Assembly: GCA_966249405.1 (NCBI GenBank)
Contig: CBINDO010000357.1
Location: 1 to 8,123 of the forward strand
DNA from: SZUA-265 sp966249405
GTDB taxonomy: Bacteria > Myxococcota_A > Polyangia > Polyangiales > Polyangiaceae
DNA: 8,123 nucleotides
Direction: 5' to 3'
Both the position numbers and the translations under genes were made by a program. Positions 1 through 5,190 of the stretch are shown here, one piece after another. Under the pieces are notes generated by a model, which was not told where the DNA came from, did not search any database, and saw only the letters and a list, made by a program, of their open reading frames with translations. The first letter of the stretch is position 1. The number at the start of each line of letters is the position of its first letter.

Positions 1-1
1 A

Positions 2-157
2 GGGGCAGGGGGCGTCTCCCTGTCGGCCGCCGCGGCGTGGTTTCGCGCTCACTTGATGGGCGACGCCGAGAGTCGTAAGTTCTTCTACGGCCCCAATTGC
101 GGGTTCTGCACCGACAACCGCGTGGACGCCGAGCAAAACGCCTTGATGGCGCAGTGA
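2..157 (+). CDS. Probable alpha/beta-hydrolase (PET-hydrolase/dienelactone-hydrolase-like), C-terminal end only
   Basis: Only the last 51 codons are present; the gene begins outside the window and stops with TGA at 155-157. The readable tail contains AAAWFRAHLMGD, then FFYGPNCGFCTD, and ends NALMAQ. From memory, a tryptophan/phenylalanine helix with a 'MGD' turn followed by a closely spaced Cys-x-x-Cys closes secreted alpha/beta-hydrolases of the cutinase/PET-hydrolase and dienelactone-hydrolase type in soil and marine bacteria, the cysteines forming a disulfide. The nucleophile Ser, catalytic Asp and most of the fold lie outside, so activity cannot be judged. The gene converges with tsaE, leaving 76 bp between the two stop codons. 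The frame is well supported because it is open to the window edge and its composition looks like protein; the family call is moderate. Another secreted enzyme with a disulfide-closed C-terminus is possible. Confidence 0.55.
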   Translation, partial: GAGGVSLSAAAAWFRAHLMGDAESRKFFYGPNCGFCTDNRVDAEQNALMAQ

Positions 158-166
158 CGTCGAGGC

Positions 167-240
167 GCAGTGAGACGGGACCCGGCCTGCGGCGCGATCT
201 CTGCTGCCGGGGTTCGCCCGCTGCAGGCGCGTCTCACTGC
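167..240. terminator. Long inverted repeat between convergent genes, possible two-way terminator
   Basis: An 11-base arm GCAGTGAGACG at 167-177 is matched perfectly by its complement at 230-240. Inside, GCCTGC (185-190) pairs with GCAGGC (223-228), and the stem can continue for four further pairs (191-194 with 219-222, one of them G-U). The left arm starts 10 nt after the hydrolase stop and the right arm contains the tsaE stop (234-236), so the structure would form at the 3' end of both transcripts. There is no U-tract on either side, so it is not a classical intrinsic terminator; mRNA 3'-end protection or transcription slowing are alternatives. Confidence 0.45.
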
Positions 241-788
241 CGTAACGCTTGGAGCAGCTCGCGGCTACGTGGCCCGGTTGCCGTGAGGTGCGCCAATCGG
301 GGCGTTCGGGTGAGCTCGAGCACGAGGCCATCGCCGCCTAGAGCCTCGAGGTAAGGGGCGCCCCACTCGACGAACAGGCACGCCGTGTCGCGGGCTTGAC
401 GTAGCCCGAGCTGCGCGAGTTCGTCGGGCTTGGTGAGACGGTACAGATCCGCGTGCACCAACGGCACGGCGGTGGGGAGCTCCTGCACGAGCGCGAAGGT
501 TGGGCTCGTCACGGGCTCGGCGGCGGGCAGCCCCAAGGCGCGCGCCAAGCCGCGCACGAAGAAGGTCTTGCCTGCGCCGAGCGGCCCCACCAGGATCACG
601 AGGTCACCAATCCGCACGTGTTTGGCGAAGCGTTTGGCCAGGTGCAACGTCGCGCGACGCGTCGGCAACTCGACGGTCCAAGGGTGCGTGGCGGCGAGCT
701 CCGCGTCCGACGACGAATCCGTTGGGGACGGGGCGTTCGACTCCGGCGGATCGGCGTCTGAGGGGTCGGAAGAGTGCGTCGAAGTCAT
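234..788 (-). CDS. tsaE: tRNA threonylcarbamoyladenosine biosynthesis ATPase TsaE
   Basis: TsaE (YjeE family) is the small cytoplasmic P-loop ATPase that works with TsaB and TsaD to place threonylcarbamoyl on A37 of ANN-decoding tRNAs. Numbered from the ATG at 786-788, the 184-residue protein has the P-loop GPLGAGKT (68-75), the TSPTF segment (94-98), HADLYR (112-117, Asp114 matching the switch Asp of the family) and the conserved EW pair (141-142). All hallmark residues are present. Family members are usually about 150-160 residues; the extra length is an N-terminal tail of about 35 residues rich in Ser, Asp and Pro, probably disordered. The chosen start gives the typical ATGA overlap with the upstream lipoprotein stop (785-787); an ATG two codons earlier (792-794) is equally possible, and no Shine-Dalgarno sequence is clear for either, which fits translational coupling. 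A much longer upstream reading of the same frame (to 1001) lies wholly inside the lipoprotein gene, has Arg-rich shadow composition, and was not used. Confidence 0.93.
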   Translation of the reverse strand: MTSTHSSDPSDADPPESNAPSPTDSSSDAELAATHPWTVELPTRRATLHLAKRFAKHVRIGDLVILVGPLGAGKTFFVRGLARALGLPAAEPVTSPTFALVQELPTAVPLVHADLYRLTKPDELAQLGLRQARDTACLFVEWGAPYLEALGGDGLVLELTRTPRLAHLTATGPRSRELLQALRQ

Positions 789-2695
789 TGCCATGCTAGG
801 GTTCGTTCCAGTCGCATCCCGTCGTCGAAGCGCGCGTCGCTGCTCGACCAGAGGTCTTTGCTCGCGAACGTCTTGAGGCGCTGCAGCACACGCGCGTGGT
901 AACGCGCGACCTCCTCGTCGTCTTGGAGCTGCACCTCGGGCAACTCTGCGAACACCTCCTCCAGCAGCACGGCCGCGTCGCGACCCAAGGTCTCGTACCA
1001 CGTCGGCTGATGGCCAAGCCGTTGGGCAAGCTCCGTGGCCTGTGGCAGCGAACCGGCGGCAAACGGGAAGCGCCCCGCGAGCAACGTGTGGAAGTCCGGC
1101 ACCGATTCACCGGGCCAGAGGTGAGCCGACTCGAGTCCGAACCACACGTCGGCCTTGAACTTGGACCGACGCAGTTGATTGAGCGCGCGTTTGCTGCACG
1201 CGGCATCACCGAGCAGGTACAGCGACCTACGTCCTTCGGATGCCCATTCCGCCATTGGGAAGCCGCTCACCCCCGTCGACTCGGCGGCAACCTCGCACTC
1301 GAGCTCGGTCACCAAGGCGGCGTCCGGATCGATGCCGTCGCCAGCGAGGCGTTGTTGCTCCGAATCGCCGACGCCGAGCACGAACGCGTAGTTGGTGGTC
1401 ACTCGTGGCGGCAAAAAAAGAACGACTGGGATCCGCTCGCGCGCAGCAAAACGAGCCGCAGCGGTGGCATCCTCCTCGGTCATGCCCGTGAGCAGGAGAG
1501 GCGCGCCGCGCGCCGCGAGCTCGGCCAAGCCGTGTTCGAGATCCGTTGCGTCGTCGGTGATGACCACGTCGAGCTTGCGTTTGGCGCGCCGCCGTTCGAC
1601 CTCGGAAGTCTCGGCGTCGGGTTGGGCGGCCCTGCGCCGCGCCGCCGGCTCGACGGGCTTACCAGGGCCGTTCGAGCCGGCATCACCGTCGTCCAACTTG
1701 GCCAGCAACTCTAGGCTTTGGGTGAGCGCCGATACCACTTGGTTCGAGCGGCGCCGGCCGACGGCGCTGCGCGTGTTGAGCACGAACCCCACCGTCTTTT
1801 CGACCACCGCAGCGCTCTCGCTGACGCCGGTAGCCAATCGCAACAACTCCGACGGTTCCTCTGAATCGGTCTCCAGCGCAGGGCTTTCGGCGAGCACGCG
1901 ACGGGCCAGCTCTCGATCCGTTTGGGCGACGGCGATGGCGCCGAGCTGGGCAGTCAACACGTCGTAGAACCACTGTTGCTCCGTCACCCGCTGGGGGGCC
2001 GCGGCGGCTTCTTCGCCGCTGAGCGGGCGCTCGGTTTCTAGGGCCCGCTCCAGATACCGGCGCGGCACCCGTCCGACCATGGCCTTTACCTCGACGCGCA
2101 CCGGTGGGCGTTGCATGGGGTTAGCTTGCAGCAGCCAGTCGACGACGTGACTGAGCGCCTCCGCATACAGGTTTGCGGCCATGGCGCTACGCACGAGCTG
2201 TTGCGTCGCATAAAAGGCCTCGACTGGGTCGATGAGTTTCCCTTGTAACGGTCGCAACAGCTTCAGCGCCTCGTGGGGCTGGTTGTGTCGAACCAGGAGC
2301 GCACCTTCTACGACCTGTGCGAAGTCTGCTGCCGCTCCGGGCGGGCCGCGACGAGTCACCTCGATGAGCTCGCGGGCCTCGGCCAACTCTCCCGTGTTCA
2401 CGAGTAGCCACGCTAGGTAAACGCGCCCCAGGCGCGTCTGATCGTCCTCCGGGTAGGTGGCGAGGAAACGGCGAAACTCCGCGACCAACTGCGGCTGTTG
2501 CTCCGAACCGCTGGTTTGCCAGCGTTCCTTCAGATCCCTAAACGCACGCTGGGCGCTGCCCGAATCGGCGAGCGCTGGAACTGGCGGCGGGCCCTGTTCT
2601 TCGAGGCTCGGACCACACCCGAGCGTAATGGCGGCCACCACCAACGGCGCGCGCCAGTTTCCCACCTGGGCCAAAAATGAGTTACCACTGGTCAC
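785..2695 (-). CDS. Probable lipoprotein with TPR-like and degenerate type-1 periplasmic-binding domains (LpoA-like)
   Basis: The 636-residue product starts at a GTG (2693-2695). Residues 15-27 (RAPLVVAAITLGC) look like a short signal peptide ending at Cys27; the lipobox is imperfect (TLGC), so lipidation is probable rather than certain. Residues about 48-190 form paired helices resembling TPRs (AEARELIEV, HEALKLLRPL, AEALSHVVDWLL). From about 300 the sequence follows the Peripla_BP_6/LpoA fold: VGFVLNTRSAVG (302-313) at the usual first strand and helix, KLDVVITDD (374-382), APLLLTGMTEEDATAAARFA (398-417), RIPVVLF (421-427), and GRDAAVLLEEV (571-581) near the end. LpoA activates the peptidoglycan synthase PBP1A from the outer membrane and has this TPR-plus-binding-protein order. 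Differences are loss of the usual PLSG-like motif and an inserted charged, Arg-rich linker (about 335-373), so a structural rather than ligand-binding role is likely. It overlaps tsaE by 4 nt. A GTG at codon 11 (2663-2665) would give a tighter signal peptide and is an alternative start. The fold is fairly sure; the function is inferred. Confidence 0.75.
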   Translation of the reverse strand: MTSGNSFLAQVGNWRAPLVVAAITLGCGPSLEEQGPPPVPALADSGSAQRAFRDLKERWQTSGSEQQPQLVAEFRRFLATYPEDDQTRLGRVYLAWLLVNTGELAEARELIEVTRRGPPGAAADFAQVVEGALLVRHNQPHEALKLLRPLQGKLIDPVEAFYATQQLVRSAMAANLYAEALSHVVDWLLQANPMQRPPVRVEVKAMVGRVPRRYLERALETERPLSGEEAAAAPQRVTEQQWFYDVLTAQLGAIAVAQTDRELARRVLAESPALETDSEEPSELLRLATGVSESAAVVEKTVGFVLNTRSAVGRRRSNQVVSALTQSLELLAKLDDGDAGSNGPGKPVEPAARRRAAQPDAETSEVERRRAKRKLDVVITDDATDLEHGLAELAARGAPLLLTGMTEEDATAAARFAARERIPVVLFLPPRVTTNYAFVLGVGDSEQQRLAGDGIDPDAALVTELECEVAAESTGVSGFPMAEWASEGRRSLYLLGDAACSKRALNQLRRSKFKADVWFGLESAHLWPGESVPDFHTLLAGRFPFAAGSLPQATELAQRLGHQPTWYETLGRDAAVLLEEVFAELPEVQLQDDEEVARYHARVLQRLKTFASKDLWSSSDARFDDGMRLERTLAWQ

Positions 2696-2721
2696 GGCAA
2701 ATGAGCGCTACACGACGTGAC
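2691..2721. promoter_or_regulatory. Dyad across the divergent start region, candidate operator
   Basis: GTCACG (2691-2696) and CGTGAC (2716-2721) are a perfect 6-bp inverted repeat with a 19-nt spacer; the perfect palindrome AGCGCT (2704-2709) lies almost exactly at its centre. The dyad sits where the leftward lipoprotein gene and the rightward membrane-protein gene begin, so one regulator could act on both. It overlaps the GTG assigned to the lipoprotein, which would make more sense if that protein actually starts at the downstream GTG (2663-2665). No convincing -35/-10 pair is visible. Chance occurrence in GC-rich DNA cannot be excluded. Confidence 0.3.
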
Positions 2722-3318
2722 GTAGGCGGAATGGTCCGTTTGGGGACCCTGTTTGGGGGGTTGGGTTGGCATGCAGTCGTCGGCTTCGCGTGTTTGGCGC
2801 GGGGGAGGCGGGGCTTCGAGGCGCTGCAGGTCGAGCCGCTGGCCGTGGCCGTCGTCATCATGCTTGGCGCGAGCGTGGTTGTCATGACGGAATTGGTGTT
2901 TCGGCATCCTGGCGCCACGGCGCCCTCGGGAGGCCCCGTGGGGCGGCTGATCACGGGGCTCGGGTTGGTCTTTGCGGCGGTCACGGCGCTGACCTGGGCG
3001 TGGGTGTTCTGGGGTTCGCGAGGTTACGGATACGACCGTTTGGCGGCGGTGTTTTCGAGTGGCTGGGGAGCGAGCTTCGATGCCGAGAGCGGGGCTGGCT
3101 TTGCGGGTATACCCTGGTTGGCGTTGCCATTCGCGGCGGGCCTGGGCGCCTACACGTGGAGTACGGTTTCGTACGCCGAGCAGCGTTGGACGGCTCGCTC
3201 GAGCGGTGAGGCCGCGCCGTTCGTTTCGAAGCTGATGCTCGTCGTCGGCGTCATCCTCGCAGCCCTGGCGTTCGGCGGCGTGCTGCATTTGTCGAACGGT
3301 GTGCTGCTGGGGGCGTGA
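2701..3318 (+). CDS. Polytopic membrane protein of unknown function (about 5 membrane spans)
   Basis: I do not recognise a family. From this ATG the protein has 205 residues with about five hydrophobic stretches: LGTLFGGLGWHAVVGFACLA, PLAVAVVIMLGASVVVM, a segment around LVFAAVTALTWAWVFW, IPWLALPFAAGLGAYTW, and LMLVVGVILAALAFGGVLHL near the C-terminus. Loops between them are short; one contains GSRGYGYDRLAAVFSSGWGASFD, rich in Gly and aromatic residues and probably exposed. No catalytic or metal-binding motif stands out. Three in-frame ATGs compete: 2677 (overlaps the divergent lipoprotein start), 2701 (chosen, the first that avoids it) and 2731 (nearest the first span, preceded by GGCGGA but with no spacer). 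The N-terminus is therefore uncertain by up to 18 residues. It is divergent from the lipoprotein gene; 198 bp separate it from the next membrane-protein gene, so the two need not share a transcript. It is real on the strength of its regular hydrophobic pattern and long open frame. Confidence 0.72.
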   Translation: MSATRRDVGGMVRLGTLFGGLGWHAVVGFACLARGRRGFEALQVEPLAVAVVIMLGASVVVMTELVFRHPGATAPSGGPVGRLITGLGLVFAAVTALTWAWVFWGSRGYGYDRLAAVFSSGWGASFDAESGAGFAGIPWLALPFAAGLGAYTWSTVSYAEQRWTARSSGEAAPFVSKLMLVVGVILAALAFGGVLHLSNGVLLGA

Positions 3319-3371
3319 ACGCCCGCCGCAGCGTTCCGGTGATTACCTCCGGCACGCCGTAGGGCGCAGCC

Positions 3372-3400
3372 TCACGTCCGCGTGAACCAAGAGCCGGCTC
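3372..3400. other. Small hairpin and 10-bp palindrome in the spacer between two membrane-protein genes
   Basis: The 198-bp spacer 3319-3516 holds no credible gene. It contains a 5-bp stem with a 4-nt loop (TCACG at 3372-3376 with CGTGA at 3381-3385), followed by the perfect palindrome GAGCCGGCTC (3391-3400). These could mark the 3' end of the upstream gene or a binding site for the next promoter. No U-tract and no clear -35/-10 elements are seen, and short palindromes are common at this base composition. Confidence 0.22.
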
Positions 3401-3516
3401 CCGAACCGAAACGAGCCAAGTGTGGGCCGCGGCGGTCACGCCGAGCGCCGACGTGCCTACCACGGAGCCAGACTTTGCCCGGGGGCTGTTCCGCATCCGG
3501 GTAACTCCGATGTCAA

Positions 3517-4167
3517 ATGACCTTCGAACATCTCTTCTTCATTCCGTTCGTGTTGTGTTTGGGAATCGTTTTGGGGAGCCAGCTCACGTTCTGGCGTTTG
3601 ACCCCGCACACGGGAGTCGTGCGTCGGGTCGGCGTTCGTGGCGTCCTCGTGCCGCTGCTCGGTTTCGTTGCGCTGTTCGTCCTCACACACGTGTTGTCCA
3701 CCCACGCGGGCGCCAAAGCCGTCGAGGACGCCCTCGGCGGTCAGCCGCTGTTCGATCAGCAGCCGACATATGACGTGCGAAAGGTTTACGAGCGGATCGA
3801 GTCGTTCGGGCCACGTGGGCGGGCATCGTACCAGCACATGACGTTCACCACGGACCTCGTGTTCCCTCTGACGCTGTGCGCGTTCTTGGTGCAACTCGTG
3901 CGGTTCGTGAGCGAACGCGCGGGCGTCGGTTCCAACGCACGGCGACTCGGTCTCTTGCTCCCTCCGCTTTGGTTGTCGAGTGACCTGGGCGAGAACGCGA
4001 TCATTCATCGCTTGCTCCAGGTGCATCCCGAGCCGAACGATGCGCTCGCCTCGATGCTCGGGCCACTCACCCACGTCAAGTTTGCGCTCCTCGTCCTTTG
4101 CGTCGGGTATTGCGCCGCGCTTTGCCTCGTCGCCTCGCGCGACGCGGCCGCTCCTCTGGCCGAGTAG
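3517..4167 (+). CDS. Conserved-looking membrane protein, unknown function (GR..Y/D..FP and D..EN motifs)
   Basis: The 216-residue protein has hydrophobic segments at about 5-26 (HLFFIPFVLCLGIVLGSQL), 42-61 (GVLVPLLGFVALFVLTHVL), 112-131 (TDLVFPLTLCAFLVQLVRFV), 143-156 and 187-206 (VKFALLVLCVGYCAALCLVA). Between spans 2 and 3 is a soluble stretch of about 50 residues with VYERIESFGPRGRASYQHMTFTTD split across 90-113; the pattern G-x-x-G-R-x-x-Y, then Asp-x-x-Phe-Pro entering the membrane, and later SSDLGEN (154-160) before a His-Pro turn, resembles what I recall from unnamed membrane proteins of about 200 residues in several bacterial phyla. Polar Asp113, Asp156, Glu159 and Asn160 near the membrane suggest a functional site, but no activity can be assigned. 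The ATG at 3517 is the only sensible start; a nearby ATG at 3510 is in another frame. No good ribosome-binding site is visible. The stop is TAG at 4165-4167. Confidence 0.75.
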   Translation: MTFEHLFFIPFVLCLGIVLGSQLTFWRLTPHTGVVRRVGVRGVLVPLLGFVALFVLTHVLSTHAGAKAVEDALGGQPLFDQQPTYDVRKVYERIESFGPRGRASYQHMTFTTDLVFPLTLCAFLVQLVRFVSERAGVGSNARRLGLLLPPLWLSSDLGENAIIHRLLQVHPEPNDALASMLGPLTHVKFALLVLCVGYCAALCLVASRDAAAPLAE

Positions 4168-4168
4168 A

Positions 4169-4183
4169 GGCGCGTATGGCGCC
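4169..4183 (+). terminator. Short GC hairpin right after the 216-residue membrane-protein gene
   Basis: GGCGC (4169-4173) pairs with GCGCC (4179-4183) over a 5-nt loop, beginning two bases after the stop codon. The position suits a 3' end signal, but the stem is short and is followed by GC-rich sequence, not a T-run, so this is a weak call. The rest of the 217-bp spacer up to 4384 shows no gene and presumably holds the promoter of the response regulator. Confidence 0.28.
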
Positions 4184-4367
4184 GGGCCGCGCAGCCGAAG
4201 GCGAACCTGTCAACTCGAAACGTTGGCCGCACGGGTGTCGGCCGCCCCCGCCGAATCAACTCCCAAGGGTGTCCTGAACGGCTGCACACGGGACGCGGTT
4301 TGCGGTCGATGGTTGCCAGCGATGAACCGACCATGTGCCGTTTGTGCCGTCGTGGCCGTACGAGCGT

Positions 4368-4397
4368 GGTAACACCCGAAGTCGATGGTAGGTTACC
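4368..4397. promoter_or_regulatory. Inverted repeat overlapping the response-regulator start, candidate operator or 5'-UTR hairpin
   Basis: GGTAAC (4368-4373) is matched by GTTACC (4392-4397). Inside, ACC (4374-4376) can pair with GGT (4387-4389), with a two-base bulge at 4390-4391, giving nine pairs around an 11-nt loop. The repeat spans the first possible ATG (4385). It could bind a protein, for example the regulator itself for autoregulation, or fold in the mRNA and limit translation if the real start is the next ATG (4412). Confidence 0.35.
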
Positions 4398-5152
4398 CAG
4401 TGCGCGATAACATGCCTTCGTTTGCGGCCACGGAGCGAGGCCCGGGCCCGACGAAACGACCGGCGCGCGTGGCGATCGTCGAGGACGACCCGGTACTGTT
4501 GGACAACTTGGTGAGATGCATCGCAGACGAACACCAGAGTCAGCCAGAGTTCATCGTCGCGGGCACTGCAACGACGCTTGCGTCGGGGCGCGATCTCCTC
4601 GAGCAACGTCCAGACGTCTTACTGGTCGACCTAGTGCTGCCGGACGGGGATGGGACCGAGCTCATCCGGAAGATTCAGGCCGAGCAGCTCGATTGCCGTT
4701 CACTCGTGTTGAGTATTCTGGGAGACGTCGCCACGGTGGTTCAGGCAGTCAAGGCTGGTGCCGACGGCTATCTGCTCAAGGCAAACATCCAACCCGACGA
4801 GGTGCGTCACGCCGCTCGTATCGTCTTGGGCGGCGGCTCGCCGATAAGCCCCGGCGTCGCGCGGCACATTCTGAGACAAGTGCAGCAGGCGGCTTACGGT
4901 TCGGAGCAGAGCCTGGCGTTTTCGAAAGCGCGGCTGTTCTCGCCAAGAGAGCTCGAGGTCCTGGAAGGGTTGGCTAAGGGGTTGACGTACAAGGAGGTGG
5001 CCACGATTCAGAACCTGTCTCCCAACACGGTGTCGGAGTACGTCAAGGCGATCTACAAGAAACTCAACGTCAACTCGCGTTCGGAGGCGGTGTTCGAAGC
5101 ACTCCACTCGGGGCTGCTCAGCTTGCCACCTCGAGCTCGCGGTGATGACTGA
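4385..5152 (+). CDS. NarL/FixJ-family response regulator
   Basis: A 255-residue DNA-binding response regulator. The receiver domain covers about 27-150: acidic pair Glu33-Asp34-Asp35 (AIVEDD), phosphate-accepting Asp82 in LLVDLVLPDGDG, switch Ser110 and Lys132 in YLLKA, with AGADGYLLKA typical of the NarL class. A linker of about 30 residues leads to a LuxR-type helix-turn-helix at about 184-240, with FSPRELEVLEGLAKGLTYKEVA and LSPNTVSEYVKAIYKKL as the DNA-contacting and dimerising helices. All residues needed for phosphorylation are there. Tail to tail with it, 26 bp away, is a DesK/NarX-type kinase, its probable partner. The first 26 residues before the receiver are longer than usual and not conserved-looking; the ATG at 4412 (residue 10) may be the true start. 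Neither start has a clear Shine-Dalgarno sequence. Target genes cannot be read from the sequence; the adjacent membrane-protein genes, or its own promoter, are plausible guesses. Confidence 0.95.
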   Translation: MVGYPVRDNMPSFAATERGPGPTKRPARVAIVEDDPVLLDNLVRCIADEHQSQPEFIVAGTATTLASGRDLLEQRPDVLLVDLVLPDGDGTELIRKIQAEQLDCRSLVLSILGDVATVVQAVKAGADGYLLKANIQPDEVRHAARIVLGGGSPISPGVARHILRQVQQAAYGSEQSLAFSKARLFSPRELEVLEGLAKGLTYKEVATIQNLSPNTVSEYVKAIYKKLNVNSRSEAVFEALHSGLLSLPPRARGDD

Positions 5153-5172
5153 GTGGAAGCGCGGGCTAGGTT

Positions 5173-5190
5173 CGCCCGTCAACTCGGGCG
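5173..5190. terminator. Hairpin between the tail-to-tail regulator and kinase genes
   Basis: CGCCCG (5173-5178) and CGGGCG (5185-5190) form a perfect 6-bp stem with a 6-nt loop, TCAACT. The loop begins with the complement of the kinase stop codon (5179-5181), so the hairpin forms across the kinase stop on one strand and 20 nt after the regulator stop on the other. A compact shared terminator is the natural reading. There is no T-run on either side, so termination strength is uncertain. Confidence 0.5.

Noticed and set aside
789..1001. Longer N-terminus for TsaE, starting at 1001
   Set aside because: It would overlap the lipoprotein gene by over 200 bp, and the added residues are Arg-rich shadow sequence unlike any TsaE.
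896..1714. A 272-codon open frame on the + strand
   Set aside because: It is exactly antisense to the lipoprotein gene, whose protein has clear domains; the antisense product has no motif. Long antisense frames are expected at this GC content.
1392..1967. A 191-codon open frame on the + strand
   Set aside because: Also antisense to the lipoprotein gene, rich in Arg and Ser, no domain and no ribosome-binding site.
3251..3496. An 81-codon leftward frame in the spacer between the two membrane-protein genes
   Set aside because: It overlaps the 3' end of a real gene on the other strand, is Arg/Ala/Pro-rich and has no recognisable motif or ribosome-binding site.
3457..4074. A 205-codon leftward frame
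   Set aside because: Antisense to the 216-residue membrane protein; highly charged, no motif, while the + strand frame has regular membrane spans.
4168..4384. Search for a sigma-54 or clear sigma-70 promoter before the response regulator
   Set aside because: No TGGC-N8-TTGC pattern and no convincing -35/-10 pair at good spacing could be found by eye.
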